DNA of 64,000 bases, from NCBI RefSeq assembly GCF_014863545.1, contig NZ_CP062260.1:5039501-5103500 (forward strand), written 5' to 3'. A model generated the notes under the pieces. The model worked only from the letters and a program-made list of their open reading frames with translations. It made no database searches and was not told the origin of the DNA. Of the stretch, positions 7,968 to 15,197 are shown one piece after another. The position numbers were made by a program, and so were the translations under genes. Origin of the DNA: Paenibacillus sp. JNUCC32. Its GTDB lineage: Bacteria > Bacillota > Bacilli > Paenibacillales > Paenibacillaceae. Numbering within the stretch: position 1 is the stretch's first letter; each line of letters begins with the position of its first letter.

Positions 7968-8499
7968 GCTGATTCCCTCCCCTATTCTGCAGCATCCATT
8001 CCTTTAATTTCTTTCTCGCTTTGAACAGCCTGGACTTCACCGTGTTGACGTTCAGCTCCATCATGTCCGCGATATCCTTCTCGGCTACATCATTCAAATA
8101 TTTCAAAATAACGGGAATCCTGTGCGGATCATCCAGCCGCTGCACCAGCTCATATACCTCGCCGTGCCGGTCAAATTCATAGGTGTCGCTCTCGGAGGGA
8201 AGATCCCTCTCCTCGGAAATTTCCGAAGGCACCATCTTCGCATGTTTCTTCAAATACCGGTTGCACTCGTTATAGAGAATCCGGTTGAACCACGGCTCAA
8301 AGGGTCTGCTCAAATCATAGGACCCCAGATTGCGGTAAACCCGGATAAACGTTTCCTGGACCACGTCGGCGGCGCTTGCCGAACTTCCGGTGACTGCGGC
8401 TGCCGTTCGAATCGCCCGATCCGCATATAAACGATACAATTGTTCGAACAGTTCATCGCTGTACTCCGTCTTTAATCGTTGTATAAGGTCGTGTACCAA
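7957..8499 (-). CDS. ECF-type RNA polymerase sigma factor
   Basis: Sigma-70 region 2 (residues about 15-80, ADVVQETFIRVYRNL) and region 4 (about 120-175, VILKYLNDVAEKDIADMME with NTVKSRLFKARKKL) are clear, so this is an ECF sigma factor. I place the start at a TTG at 8499, nine bases after AGGAGG, giving 180 residues; a GTG at 8530-8532 would put this ribosome-binding site inside the gene. Its partner anti-sigma gene overlaps its end. The trigger is unknown; the outer domains of the next two proteins suggest a cell-envelope signal. Confidence 0.92.
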   Translation of the reverse strand: MVHDLIQRLKTEYSDELFEQLYRLYADRAIRTAAAVTGSSASAADVVQETFIRVYRNLGSYDLSRPFEPWFNRILYNECNRYLKKHAKMVPSEISEERDLPSESDTYEFDRHGEVYELVQRLDDPHRIPVILKYLNDVAEKDIADMMELNVNTVKSRLFKARKKLKEWMLQNRGGNQHGT

Positions 8500-8535
8500 A
8501 CCGTGCTTGCCTCCTTTCACTTGGCCAATCACTTA

Positions 8536-8565
8536 CAATACCCCGGCATGCAGGCAAAAAGTTTT
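8536..8565 (-). promoter_or_regulatory. Possible ECF-type promoter of the sigma operon
   Basis: Minus strand: AAAACTTTTT at 8556-8565 resembles the AAC-containing -35 of ECF promoters, with GTATTG (8536-8541) at the -10 position. This would give autoregulation. Weak evidence from one site. Confidence 0.25.
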
Positions 8566-8589
8566 CGAGTACGTTATTTTTTTAGTATG

Positions 8590-8636
8590 TAAAAAAAGGA
8601 TACCCCGATGCCGCACGGCCGAAGTATCCTTTTTCT
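8590..8636 (-). terminator. Terminator of the MATE exporter gene
   Basis: An 11-bp stem (AAAAAGGATAC with GTATCCTTTTT), 20-base loop, and a T-run on the minus strand, 17 bases after the MATE stop codon. The A/T flanks make it workable in both directions. Confidence 0.85.
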
Positions 8637-8652
8637 ATATTATAACCAATCA

Positions 8653-10044
8653 TTAAGCTTGCGCCGGGATCGGTTCCATTGAGTGTGCCTGATGGCTCAC
8701 CGGCTCGACTTGCTCTGCCTTGCGGAGGTGCTTCTGCCCCCGCCAGCGGAAGAAAGACAACACGCCGCGCAAATACTCGTCGGCAATCATGCAGGAGTAG
8801 ATGCCGATAAGACCCCATCCCATGTGTATGCCAAGCACATAGGACAGCCCGGTGGCGACAAGCCACATCGAGCCAAGGGAAATGTACATGGTGAACCTGG
8901 TATCTCCGACGGCATTAAGCGAGTTGCCGAGCGCCATGTTGAGCATTTTGCCGGGCTGGAGAATCAGGTTCATCCCAAGAAGCGATGCCCCGATCGCAAC
9001 GATCGTCTTATCGTCCGTAAACAGCCCCAGCAGCTGTTTTCCGAAAACATACAGGATGAACGCATTGACGACCACGTAAATTGCCCCGATACCCAGTGCG
9101 CGGTACGCGCTTCGGTATGCCTCCCGGATCCGGCCTGCGCCGAACAGATGCGCGATCTGGATCTGGGCCGCCATCGCGATCGACGAGCCAAGCAGGAAGC
9201 AGAAGGATTCCAGCGTATTCATGTACGTACGGGCTGCCAGCTCGGCGGCACCCAGTGTTGCAATGAATGAGTAAATGATCAGCTGCGTAAAAACCCAGCA
9301 GGACATATTGATGCCGAGCGGCCAACCAATCTTCAGGATTTCGCCGAACAGCGGGCGGTCGAACACCCGGAATTCCTTCCATTTGATTCGGTATTCAAAG
9401 GAGCGCAGAAACATGTACACCAGCAAGAGAACGGCAAGCAACCGGCTGACCACCGTCGAAATCGCAACGCCGGTAAGCCCCCACTGCGGGAAGCCTAAAG
9501 CTCCGAATATAAACCCATAGTTCATAATGACGTGGATGATATTCATCCCGATAGCCACGTACATCGGCCCGCGCGTGTTGCCGGTATTGCGGATGACCGT
9601 GCTCATCGTAGCCATCATGGCAATCAATATCATTCCGCCGCCGACAATGGAGATATACGTTCCCGCAAGCGGAAGCAGATGCTCCGGCAGCTGCAGCACC
9701 GAGGCGATAGCCTCCGGCATTGCAAACAATATCACGCTGCACGCCAAGCCGATGATGGTGGTGGCGCTTACCGCCATGATGCCGATCGTTCGGGCATCCC
9801 CCGTCCGATGCGAGCCGATCTTTTGGGCAATGAGAATGCCGGCACCGCTGGCGACCGTCATGAACAGCGTCGTCATCGCCTGAAACAGCTGATTGGAGAA
9901 GCCGACCACGGCCACCGCATCGTCGGAAATCCGGCTGACCATCAATGTATCCACCGCTCCCAGCAGAAACTGCAGGAACAGCTCGATAAATATGGGCCAT
10001 GCGAGAACCCATAATGTAAATTTGTTTGTGTTTTTATCCAACAT
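8653..10044 (-). CDS. MATE-family multidrug/toxin exporter
   Basis: Polytopic membrane protein of 463 residues with about twelve hydrophobic segments in two repeated halves, as in MATE (NorM/MepA-like) sodium- or proton-driven exporters. Family marks include WPIFIELFLQFLLGAVDTLM in helix 1 and the matching IKIGWPLGINMSCWVF-like start of the second half. The start ATG at 10044 follows GGAGG; an upstream in-frame start at 10080 lacks one. It is transcribed alone, divergent from an AraC regulator gene, which may control it. Substrates are unknown. Confidence 0.9.
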   Translation of the reverse strand: MLDKNTNKFTLWVLAWPIFIELFLQFLLGAVDTLMVSRISDDAVAVVGFSNQLFQAMTTLFMTVASGAGILIAQKIGSHRTGDARTIGIMAVSATTIIGLACSVILFAMPEAIASVLQLPEHLLPLAGTYISIVGGGMILIAMMATMSTVIRNTGNTRGPMYVAIGMNIIHVIMNYGFIFGALGFPQWGLTGVAISTVVSRLLAVLLLVYMFLRSFEYRIKWKEFRVFDRPLFGEILKIGWPLGINMSCWVFTQLIIYSFIATLGAAELAARTYMNTLESFCFLLGSSIAMAAQIQIAHLFGAGRIREAYRSAYRALGIGAIYVVVNAFILYVFGKQLLGLFTDDKTIVAIGASLLGMNLILQPGKMLNMALGNSLNAVGDTRFTMYISLGSMWLVATGLSYVLGIHMGWGLIGIYSCMIADEYLRGVLSFFRWRGQKHLRKAEQVEPVSHQAHSMEPIPAQA

Positions 10045-10200
10045 TCCAACCTCCACCCATGATGTAAGGGTTAAACACAATTCATGATGAAACGGTCTTT
10101 AACCTTTTCAAATTATAGATGGTATACTGGAGTTATAATATCATTTTCCGAACGAAAACTTTCAAAATTCAAACCTCGCGAACCACGAAAGGGCTTTCTT

Positions 10201-11070
10201 ATGACGATCCTGAATTTTACCGTTCCGCCGCTGCCGGAATACATCAATAGCGGGCTTACCCGGGCTCCGATTCACAGTGGACATCCCAACCGCAAAAACA
10301 TCGGTATCTTTGATTTGCTCGTCGTTAGGAAGGGAGAGCTGCATGTCACCGAGAACGGAAATCCTTATGAGATCAAACCCGGCATGTTCCTGATCCTGCG
10401 TCCCGATACCCATCATTTCGGTACGAAAGGATGTACCGAGGAGACCGATTATTACTGGCTCCATTTCCAGACTTCCGGGGATTGGCACCCGGACGAGGCC
10501 TGCCAAGCGCCTAGAAGAGAGGAAGTTCCGGAGCTGAAGGCGATGACGCCGAACTATTTTTCCGTCAACATTCCCCAGTTCGGCACCCTGCCTCAGCCGG
10601 AAAAGGCCATGGAGCTCCTGGCTACCCTGTCTTCGCTGGTTCAGTACGGTCACCAGGCCAAAATCCTGTGGCGGCAGCAGGTGGTGTTCCAAGAGCTCAT
10701 CGAGCAGCTGGCCGCCGCATTGGATACGCCCCTCTCCTCGCCCTCCTCCGCTTGTGCCGAACGGGCCGCAGCTTATCTGCGGAAGCATTATCGCGAGGAG
10801 TTCAAGGTACAGGAGCTCGGCGACCGCATCAACTTCCACCCTGTCTATATCGCACGCTGCATGCAGAAGGAATTCGGCTGCTCGCCGGTTGAATATTTGC
10901 AGCGCTATCGAATCGAGCAGGCCAAGATGCTGCTGATGCAGACGGACTTCAGCATCAGCCGGATCGCGGAGGAGGTCGGTTTCAATCATGCGGCCTACTT
11001 CACCTCCTGTTTCACGAAGCAGGAAGGGATCTCGCCGCGCAAATACAGGCAGCGGTTCTTCATGAATTAA
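10201..11070 (+). CDS. AraC-family transcriptional regulator
   Basis: One-component regulator of 289 residues. An N-terminal cupin-like sensing domain (about 20-110, with KPGMFLILRPDTHHFG) is followed by a C-terminal AraC DNA-binding domain (about 190-285) with both helix-turn-helices: FKVQELGDRINFHPVYIARC and FSISRIAEEVGFNHAAYFTS. I start at the ATG at 10201 after GAAAGGG; an upstream ATG at 10084 would add 39 unconserved-looking residues. A TATACT/TATAAT-rich stretch at about 10121-10140 may hold its promoter. It is divergent from the MATE gene and may regulate it; the sensing domain suggests a sugar or small-molecule effector. Confidence 0.9.
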   Translation: MTILNFTVPPLPEYINSGLTRAPIHSGHPNRKNIGIFDLLVVRKGELHVTENGNPYEIKPGMFLILRPDTHHFGTKGCTEETDYYWLHFQTSGDWHPDEACQAPRREEVPELKAMTPNYFSVNIPQFGTLPQPEKAMELLATLSSLVQYGHQAKILWRQQVVFQELIEQLAAALDTPLSSPSSACAERAAAYLRKHYREEFKVQELGDRINFHPVYIARCMQKEFGCSPVEYLQRYRIEQAKMLLMQTDFSISRIAEEVGFNHAAYFTSCFTKQEGISPRKYRQRFFMN

Positions 11071-11101
11071 TTCATTTTTACGCAAAATCCAAGAAAGTGG
11101 C

Positions 11102-11130
11102 TTGCAACCTGGGCGGGAAGCCTTTATAAT
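11102..11130 (+). promoter_or_regulatory. Promoter of the Fur-controlled small unit
   Basis: TTGCAA (-35, 11102-11107), 17-base spacer, TATAAT (-10, 11125-11130). Transcription should start near 11137, directly in front of the Fur box. A leader of about 120 bases precedes the small gene. Confidence 0.75.
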
Positions 11131-11144
11131 GAGAATTAACCACA

Positions 11145-11159
11145 TGATAATGATTATCA
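11145..11159. promoter_or_regulatory. Fur box
   Basis: TGATAATGATTATCA, an exact copy of the Bacillus 7-1-7 Fur box (TGATAATNATTATCA). Extended to 19 bases it matches GATAATGATAATCATTATC at 17 positions. It covers about +8 to +23 of the predicted transcript, a classic repression position. Confidence 0.88.
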
Positions 11160-11257
11160 TTACCGGACAAGTGAGAATGTGTTGAGAATGTATTTATACT
11201 CAGGTTTACACGCTTTTCGCTTGAAGAGTTTATATACAAAGGAGAGCCGATTGACTT

Positions 11258-11410
11258 ATGAAAACGACTTCCCGCCGCTGTTCTCTGCAAATGGATGATT
11301 ATTTGGACCTGCTGAACCTCGCGATCCAGCTTGGAGACGTGAAGTGGCAGAAAGAAATCACCCGCAAAATGGAAATGACGCTGTCCACATTAGAGACTGC
11401 AGCTCAATAA
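11258..11410 (+). CDS. Fur-controlled 50-residue protein
   Basis: A 50-codon gene between a Fur-box promoter and a terminator. The start ATG lies about 12 bases after GGAGA, a little far; an in-frame stop just upstream rules out a longer form. The product has a polar N-terminus (KTTSRRCS) and a helical stretch DDYLDLLNLAIQLGDVKWQK continuing to a KMEMTL end. That stretch faintly resembles IDEAL-type helical motifs, but I do not recognise a family with confidence. It has equal acidic and basic residues, unlike the basic FbpA/B proteins of B. subtilis. Its role may lie in the iron-sparing response, by context only. Confidence 0.65.
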   Translation: MKTTSRRCSLQMDDYLDLLNLAIQLGDVKWQKEITRKMEMTLSTLETAAQ

Positions 11411-11443
11411 ATAACACAGGGATTACATAATCCTGCATATAGG

Positions 11444-11502
11444 AAAGACACCCGATCACTATTCCAGGCATGTCCTTGAAAAGCAGATCAGGTGTCTTTT
11501 TT
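11444..11502 (+). terminator. Terminator of the Fur-controlled unit
   Basis: Stem AAAGACACC-C-GATC pairs with GATC-A-GGTGTCTTT (one mismatch), 28-base loop, then TTTTTT on the plus strand. The minus-strand membrane-protein gene ending at 11544 may share it. Confidence 0.8.
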
Positions 11503-11543
11503 CCGTCTACTGTCGTTTCTTCTCCGGGTTCCGGCACTCTAAA

Positions 11544-12095
11544 CTACTTCTTCGCAAAACCATCCAAATCATGCTTCAACCTGTTGTTAAGCGCTACCAA
11601 TTCGTCGTAATCGGAAATGTCCAGATTGACTTCTCCCCCCTCAACCGAATCCGTAACGTAATACACCTTGTACATCAGGGAAATCAATGCTTCCGAATCC
11701 TTCATGATGATCGCGTACTTCTCGATGTCTTCCTCCGAGAACTCCCCGTTCTCCGCATAGCTTTCCCGTATGCTGTCGGACAGAGCCAGGAACTTTCCTG
11801 CGATGGGGTTAAGCAGCTGCGAACGGACGGCTTCATCCGCTGTCTTGGAATACGCTTCGATGGCCGCCAGCTTCAGCCGCACTTCCGCAAGGCGCGCTTC
11901 ATGAAGGGGCATGGACTTCAGCTCCAAAATGTCGGTGTAATGGCTCCATATTTGAAATAGAGATGTGCCCAATATGCTTTGCAAGGTCATTTTCGTTCCC
12001 TGTTCGATCTTCTTCTGATGTTCAATCAGAAACACGGTGCAGGCCAGCACCAATGCTACCATCCATACCCAGATCCATTTTGCTGAATTCGTCAT
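11544..12095 (-). CDS. Membrane-anchored protein of unknown function
   Basis: Protein of 183 residues, not recognised. One N-terminal membrane helix (about 6-24) with a short cytoplasmic end is followed by a soluble, mostly helical outer domain. The domain holds many charged heptad-like runs (for example LAEVRLKLAAIEAYSKTADE), which suggests a small helical bundle. Start ATG follows GGAGG. It is a single gene on the minus strand, convergent with the Fur-controlled unit. No catalytic motif is visible. Confidence 0.7.
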   Translation of the reverse strand: MTNSAKWIWVWMVALVLACTVFLIEHQKKIEQGTKMTLQSILGTSLFQIWSHYTDILELKSMPLHEARLAEVRLKLAAIEAYSKTADEAVRSQLLNPIAGKFLALSDSIRESYAENGEFSEEDIEKYAIIMKDSEALISLMYKVYYVTDSVEGGEVNLDISDYDELVALNNRLKHDLDGFAKK

Positions 12096-12174
12096 AACGC
12101 ACCTCCGACTCCTCTATTTTACCATATTAAGGATAAAACGAGATGGAATATATCATGGTCAGAGAGCAGAATAA

Positions 12175-12201
12175 ACGACCCAGTCCATAAGACTGGATCG
12201 T
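12175..12201 (-). terminator. Terminator of the esterase/NTF2 operon
   Basis: Stem ACGACCCAGTC with GACTGGATCGT (one mismatch), loop CATAA, followed on the minus strand by TTTATTCTG. It starts 10 bases after the last NTF2-like gene. Confidence 0.6.
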
Positions 12202-12210
12202 GCCGAATCT

Positions 12211-12615
12211 TTAGCTGCCTCGAATTTGGCGCCACATCGTCACCATGTCGATCCAACCGCGATGTTCGGTTATTTTACCATCGGCTACCCGATATTGACG
12301 GTACAGTGTCACATCAATGGTATTGCCTGTTGGAGAGTTGCCAAAAAACATGCCGGTATGCGTGCCTTTTACCGCCATTCTTACTAATACCTTATCCCCT
12401 TGGGCGATCATCTGTTCCACGGTATAGTGTTTATCCGGAAATGCCCCCAGTATGGTTAAGGCAAATTGTTTCAAGCCTTCTTTCGATTGATAAGAATGCT
12501 CTTGATAACCGGCCGATAAAAATTGATCCGTGCTGTCCATATCACTCTGATTCCAGAAACTCTCGATAAATGCGGATACCGTTTCCATATTGTTCTGTTC
12601 TATTGTTTTCATCAT
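12211..12615 (-). CDS. NTF2-like (SnoaL-type) protein, full-length copy
   Basis: Small alpha/beta-barrel protein of 134 residues of the SnoaL/ester-cyclase branch of the NTF2-like fold. Marks are the N-terminal FIESFWNQSD, the YQEHSYQSKEGL loop, FPDKHYTVEQ and the C-terminal ITEHRGWIDMV strand. Such proteins bind or isomerise small aromatic or polyketide-like ligands; the ligand here is unknown. Starts at the first of two tandem ATGs after AAAGGAG. The gene next to it (12672-13019) is a diverged copy that starts with the same residues (MKTIEQNN) and the same ribosome-binding leader, so the pair arose by tandem duplication. Confidence 0.82.
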   Translation of the reverse strand: MMKTIEQNNMETVSAFIESFWNQSDMDSTDQFLSAGYQEHSYQSKEGLKQFALTILGAFPDKHYTVEQMIAQGDKVLVRMAVKGTHTGMFFGNSPTGNTIDVTLYRQYRVADGKITEHRGWIDMVTMWRQIRGS

Positions 12616-12671
12616 ATAACATCTCCTTTGTTCGTTGGGTTTTCCGATTGCTTTACCGTGAACATCCGCAG

Positions 12672-13019
12672 CTACTTTGCCTGGATTTGGGGCAGCAGCG
12701 TCCCTGTATCGAACCAACCACTGTGATTCGTAATTTCGCCATCTACGATATGAAATTCCCGGAACTGGGTAATCTGAACGGATTTGCCCGTCGGCGGATT
12801 TCCTGCAAAGCTGGCATTATGCGTTCCTGTAATAACAATTCTTGCTATGACCTTCTCCCCTTGGGCTAAGGTATCGGCTAGCATATAGTGTTGATCCTCG
12901 AAGGCTTCTGCGATCTGTTCGGCAAAAAACTGATCCGTCTGATAAATATCCCCTTCATTCCATATCTCCTCGATCTTTGCGGTCACCATTTCGATATTGT
13001 TCTGCTCTATGGTCTTCAT
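12672..13019 (-). CDS. NTF2-like protein, shortened paralogue
   Basis: Paralogue of the next gene, 115 residues. It keeps the MKTIEQNN start, the AQGEKVIARI and GTHNASFAGNPPTG core and the ITNHSGWFDTG end, but lacks about 18 residues after FFAEQ, where the partner has the EHSYQSKEGL loop. In SnoaL-type enzymes that loop lines the ligand pocket, so this copy may have lost or changed ligand binding, or act in a heterodimer. Start ATG at 13019 follows AAAGGAG; a preceding ATG overlaps that site. It is the middle gene of the esterase operon. Confidence 0.78.
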   Translation of the reverse strand: MKTIEQNNIEMVTAKIEEIWNEGDIYQTDQFFAEQIAEAFEDQHYMLADTLAQGEKVIARIVITGTHNASFAGNPPTGKSVQITQFREFHIVDGEITNHSGWFDTGTLLPQIQAK

Positions 13020-13069
13020 GAAAAACATCTCCTTTGTTGGTTATTTGCATTATGAAAGCAGGCTGCTCT

Positions 13070-14266
13070 TTATCCCTCAAATAGAGACAATGGGATACTA
13101 TCAGCTAATGCTTTATATCCTGCATCGCTAAGATGCAGATGATCGCCATAATCATAGGCGGGAAGCAGTTCGTTTGGAGCTTCGGGATTAGCTAAGGCCT
13201 TGTCAAAGTCAAACATTCCATCGAATACATGTTGAGTACGAATCCACTGGTTGACTTCTTGGCGAACTCGTTCCTTTTCCTCCGAGTAATAATTTGCATT
13301 GCCGAACGGGGTGAGGGTGCCTATATATATGCGTACTCCTTTCGCATGCGCTTCGACAGCCACCTTCTTCATGCCCGCGATAATTTGATCTGCGGTCGCA
13401 TTCCCAAGGCCGATATCGTTGATGCCTTCAAAAAAAATCACGTCTGTAATTCCAGGATGAGAGAAAACGTCGTGAACTAAACGCGAAAGCACATTTTCTC
13501 CGGCTACGGGCAGACCAACGTCTGGACCGCTCTTTAGAATCTGATTCCCGACGATGCCGGAATTAAGGACCGCAATTTCCTGGTCAGTCTTTTCCCGAAC
13601 AAGACGATCGTAAAATAAATCTGGCCACCGGTGGTTAGATCCTGCGGTAGACGTACTCCCCTCTGTAATCGAGTCGCCTAGTGCAACAATCACTCGTGAA
13701 TTCCTTCCCTGGGATAATACCTCCATACCGGATACCCAATAGCAGGAGTGGGTCTTTTGCTTGAAGAATTCTGTACTGTTATCCGAAGCGTGATCCCCAT
13801 CGGCGATATAGCTGATTTGGGGTGGGGAAAAATGCCAAGTAGATGTTTTAGTTGATTGAGGAACATATATGCTTATGGCTACATCCACAGCTCCACTCAC
13901 GTTAAGATCCACGGGATCAGTATAGATTTCTCGTCCGGCAGGAATGATGATGATTGATTTCCGTTCGAATGTGACATGTCTATCGCTACCTGGAATCGTA
14001 TAACCATCTTTATTGGAAAGCGCTAAGTTTACGCTGCCGAATACTACCTGTTCGGAACCATACAGATTGGATAACTTCAATCGTATGGTAGAGCCGGCGG
14101 TATGGGGGTGTACGATCATGCGAATCGTCTGGTTATCCAATGTATCGATGGCGGTGAATCTTGCATCGTAGTAAGTCTGGCTTGCAAACCAGGAACCCAA
14201 CCAACGTTCGCCTGCCTCTACAGTTGTTCCTGCCGTCTTCTTTATACCTGGCTGAATTGCTTTCAC
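13070..14266 (-). CDS. GDSL-type (SGNH) esterase
   Basis: Hydrolase of 398 residues. The four SGNH blocks are present: GDSITEGS with the nucleophilic serine, an internal glycine block (AVLNSGIVGNQIL), FFEGINDIG with the block III asparagine, and DYGDHLHLSDAGY with the catalytic Asp/His. An N-terminal domain of about 170 residues (beta-rich, from RWLGSWFASQTYYDARF) precedes it, as in rhamnogalacturonan acetylesterase-like and sialate esterase-like members. No signal peptide. Start is a GTG at 14266, seven bases after AGGAG. It heads an operon with the two NTF2-like genes and has a 32-base palindromic operator just upstream. Confidence 0.88.
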   Translation of the reverse strand: MKAIQPGIKKTAGTTVEAGERWLGSWFASQTYYDARFTAIDTLDNQTIRMIVHPHTAGSTIRLKLSNLYGSEQVVFGSVNLALSNKDGYTIPGSDRHVTFERKSIIIIPAGREIYTDPVDLNVSGAVDVAISIYVPQSTKTSTWHFSPPQISYIADGDHASDNSTEFFKQKTHSCYWVSGMEVLSQGRNSRVIVALGDSITEGSTSTAGSNHRWPDLFYDRLVREKTDQEIAVLNSGIVGNQILKSGPDVGLPVAGENVLSRLVHDVFSHPGITDVIFFEGINDIGLGNATADQIIAGMKKVAVEAHAKGVRIYIGTLTPFGNANYYSEEKERVRQEVNQWIRTQHVFDGMFDFDKALANPEAPNELLPAYDYGDHLHLSDAGYKALADSIPLSLFEG

Positions 14267-14283
14267 ATGTATTCTCCTTTCCA

Positions 14284-14315
14284 CCTAATACGTAACTAAA
14301 TGGTCACGTATTAGG
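14284..14315. promoter_or_regulatory. Palindromic operator A of the ArsR-type circuit
   Basis: A 32-base inverted repeat with perfect 10-base arms CCTAATACGT and ACGTATTAGG. The inner 20 bases (14290-14309) fit ACGTnAC-N6-GTnACGT. It lies directly in front of the esterase ribosome-binding site. Two sites with the same pattern lie at 15098-15117 and 15125-15144, between the FMN reductase and ArsR-SRPBCC genes. Confidence 0.8.
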
Positions 14316-14393
14316 CGCATCGTTATACAGTCATCCGTAAAATGCACAGTTACCCATAGGATGGATCGCAGTTTAGAAATCCGTAAAGTCCTG

Positions 14394-14945
14394 TTACCGT
14401 AGTGACATGACACCAACAGAAAGCGACCGGGTCAGAACGAGAAACTTCTCTACAGCAGCATCAACCCTCTCCCTCAGCCCAGCATCTAATGGAACACCCT
14501 CCGCATCAAAGCCTTGCGATCCCACTCCGATAGAAATCCACTCCGGGCTGTTAACCCCATGCAAGTTGCGCATAATACTCTGAAGATGGGTCAGCGAACT
14601 CACCCCGACCGGTCCGCCTGCAGAGCTCACGGAAAGCACCGGTTTCCCCGATATATGACTTACATTCATGTAATCCAGGGCATTTTTGAGCACCCCTGAA
14701 ATCGAACCATGATATTCCGGTGTCGCGAAGATCAATCCGTCCGCACCTTTGACTATATCCAATACATACTGGACATTCGGGCTCAGTTCCACGTTGTCAG
14801 GCGAATAAAGCGGTAATTCCAATTCATTCAATTCGATACATGCGGCTGAAATTTGATGACCTTGCAGCAGCCTCCCGATATAGCGAAGCAATAACGTACT
14901 TGTAGCTCCTTGACGATTACTGCCCGCGATCATAACAATTTTCAT
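14394..14945 (-). CDS. NADPH-dependent FMN reductase family protein
   Basis: Flavodoxin-fold reductase of 183 residues. The FMN phosphate loop is GSNRQGATS (about 9-17), and the central FATPEYHGSISGVLKNALDY motif typical of YLR011w/chromate-azo-quinone reductases is complete, including the SSAGGPVG strand. It transfers electrons from NAD(P)H through FMN to quinones or nitro/azo compounds. Start ATG at 14945 after GAGG. Divergent from the ArsR-SRPBCC gene with two operators between them; upstream of and co-oriented with the esterase operon. Confidence 0.9.
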   Translation of the reverse strand: MKIVMIAGSNRQGATSTLLLRYIGRLLQGHQISAACIELNELELPLYSPDNVELSPNVQYVLDIVKGADGLIFATPEYHGSISGVLKNALDYMNVSHISGKPVLSVSSAGGPVGVSSLTHLQSIMRNLHGVNSPEWISIGVGSQGFDAEGVPLDAGLRERVDAAVEKFLVLTRSLSVGVMSLR

Positions 14946-15097
14946 ATGTTTCCTCATCCTCCCTGTACTTTTTAACCACTATGGATTCTTAATCATCCAG
15001 ACCTATGCTGTTTACTATGCTGCTTCGTCACTTTCATACCTCCCCATTCGTCCATTCAAAATGCCGTAAGCTGACAAACGATTCGTTGTATGATAAT

Positions 15098-15117
15098 ATG
15101 TGACTATACTGTCACGT
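15098..15117. promoter_or_regulatory. Palindromic operator C
   Basis: ATGTGACTATACTGTCACGT, one base off the ACGTnAC-N6-GTnACGT pattern shared with sites A and B. Centre-to-centre distance to B is 27 bases. It lies just downstream of the predicted -10 box of the reductase promoter. Confidence 0.7.
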
Positions 15118-15119
15118 TT

Positions 15120-15149
15120 ATAATACGTTACCATTAGGTCACGTGTCAA
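15120..15149 (-). promoter_or_regulatory. Promoter of the FMN reductase gene, with operator B in the spacer
   Basis: Minus strand: consensus TTGACA (-35, 15144-15149), 18-base spacer, TATTAT (-10, 15120-15125). Operator B (15125-15144, ACGTTAC-CATTAG-GTCACGT) fills the spacer, so bound repressor would exclude RNA polymerase. On the plus strand a TATAAT at 15119-15124 may serve the ArsR-SRPBCC gene. Leader sequence from 14946 to 15097 shows no other site. Confidence 0.72.
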
Positions 15150-15197
15150 TAGCCATTTGAATTTTCTTAGCATGCTGTTAAGAAGGAGATGTCACGA

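Noticed and set aside
8582..8866. A 94-codon minus-strand frame overlapping the MATE end
   Set aside because: It lies in another frame of the MATE gene and runs over its terminator.
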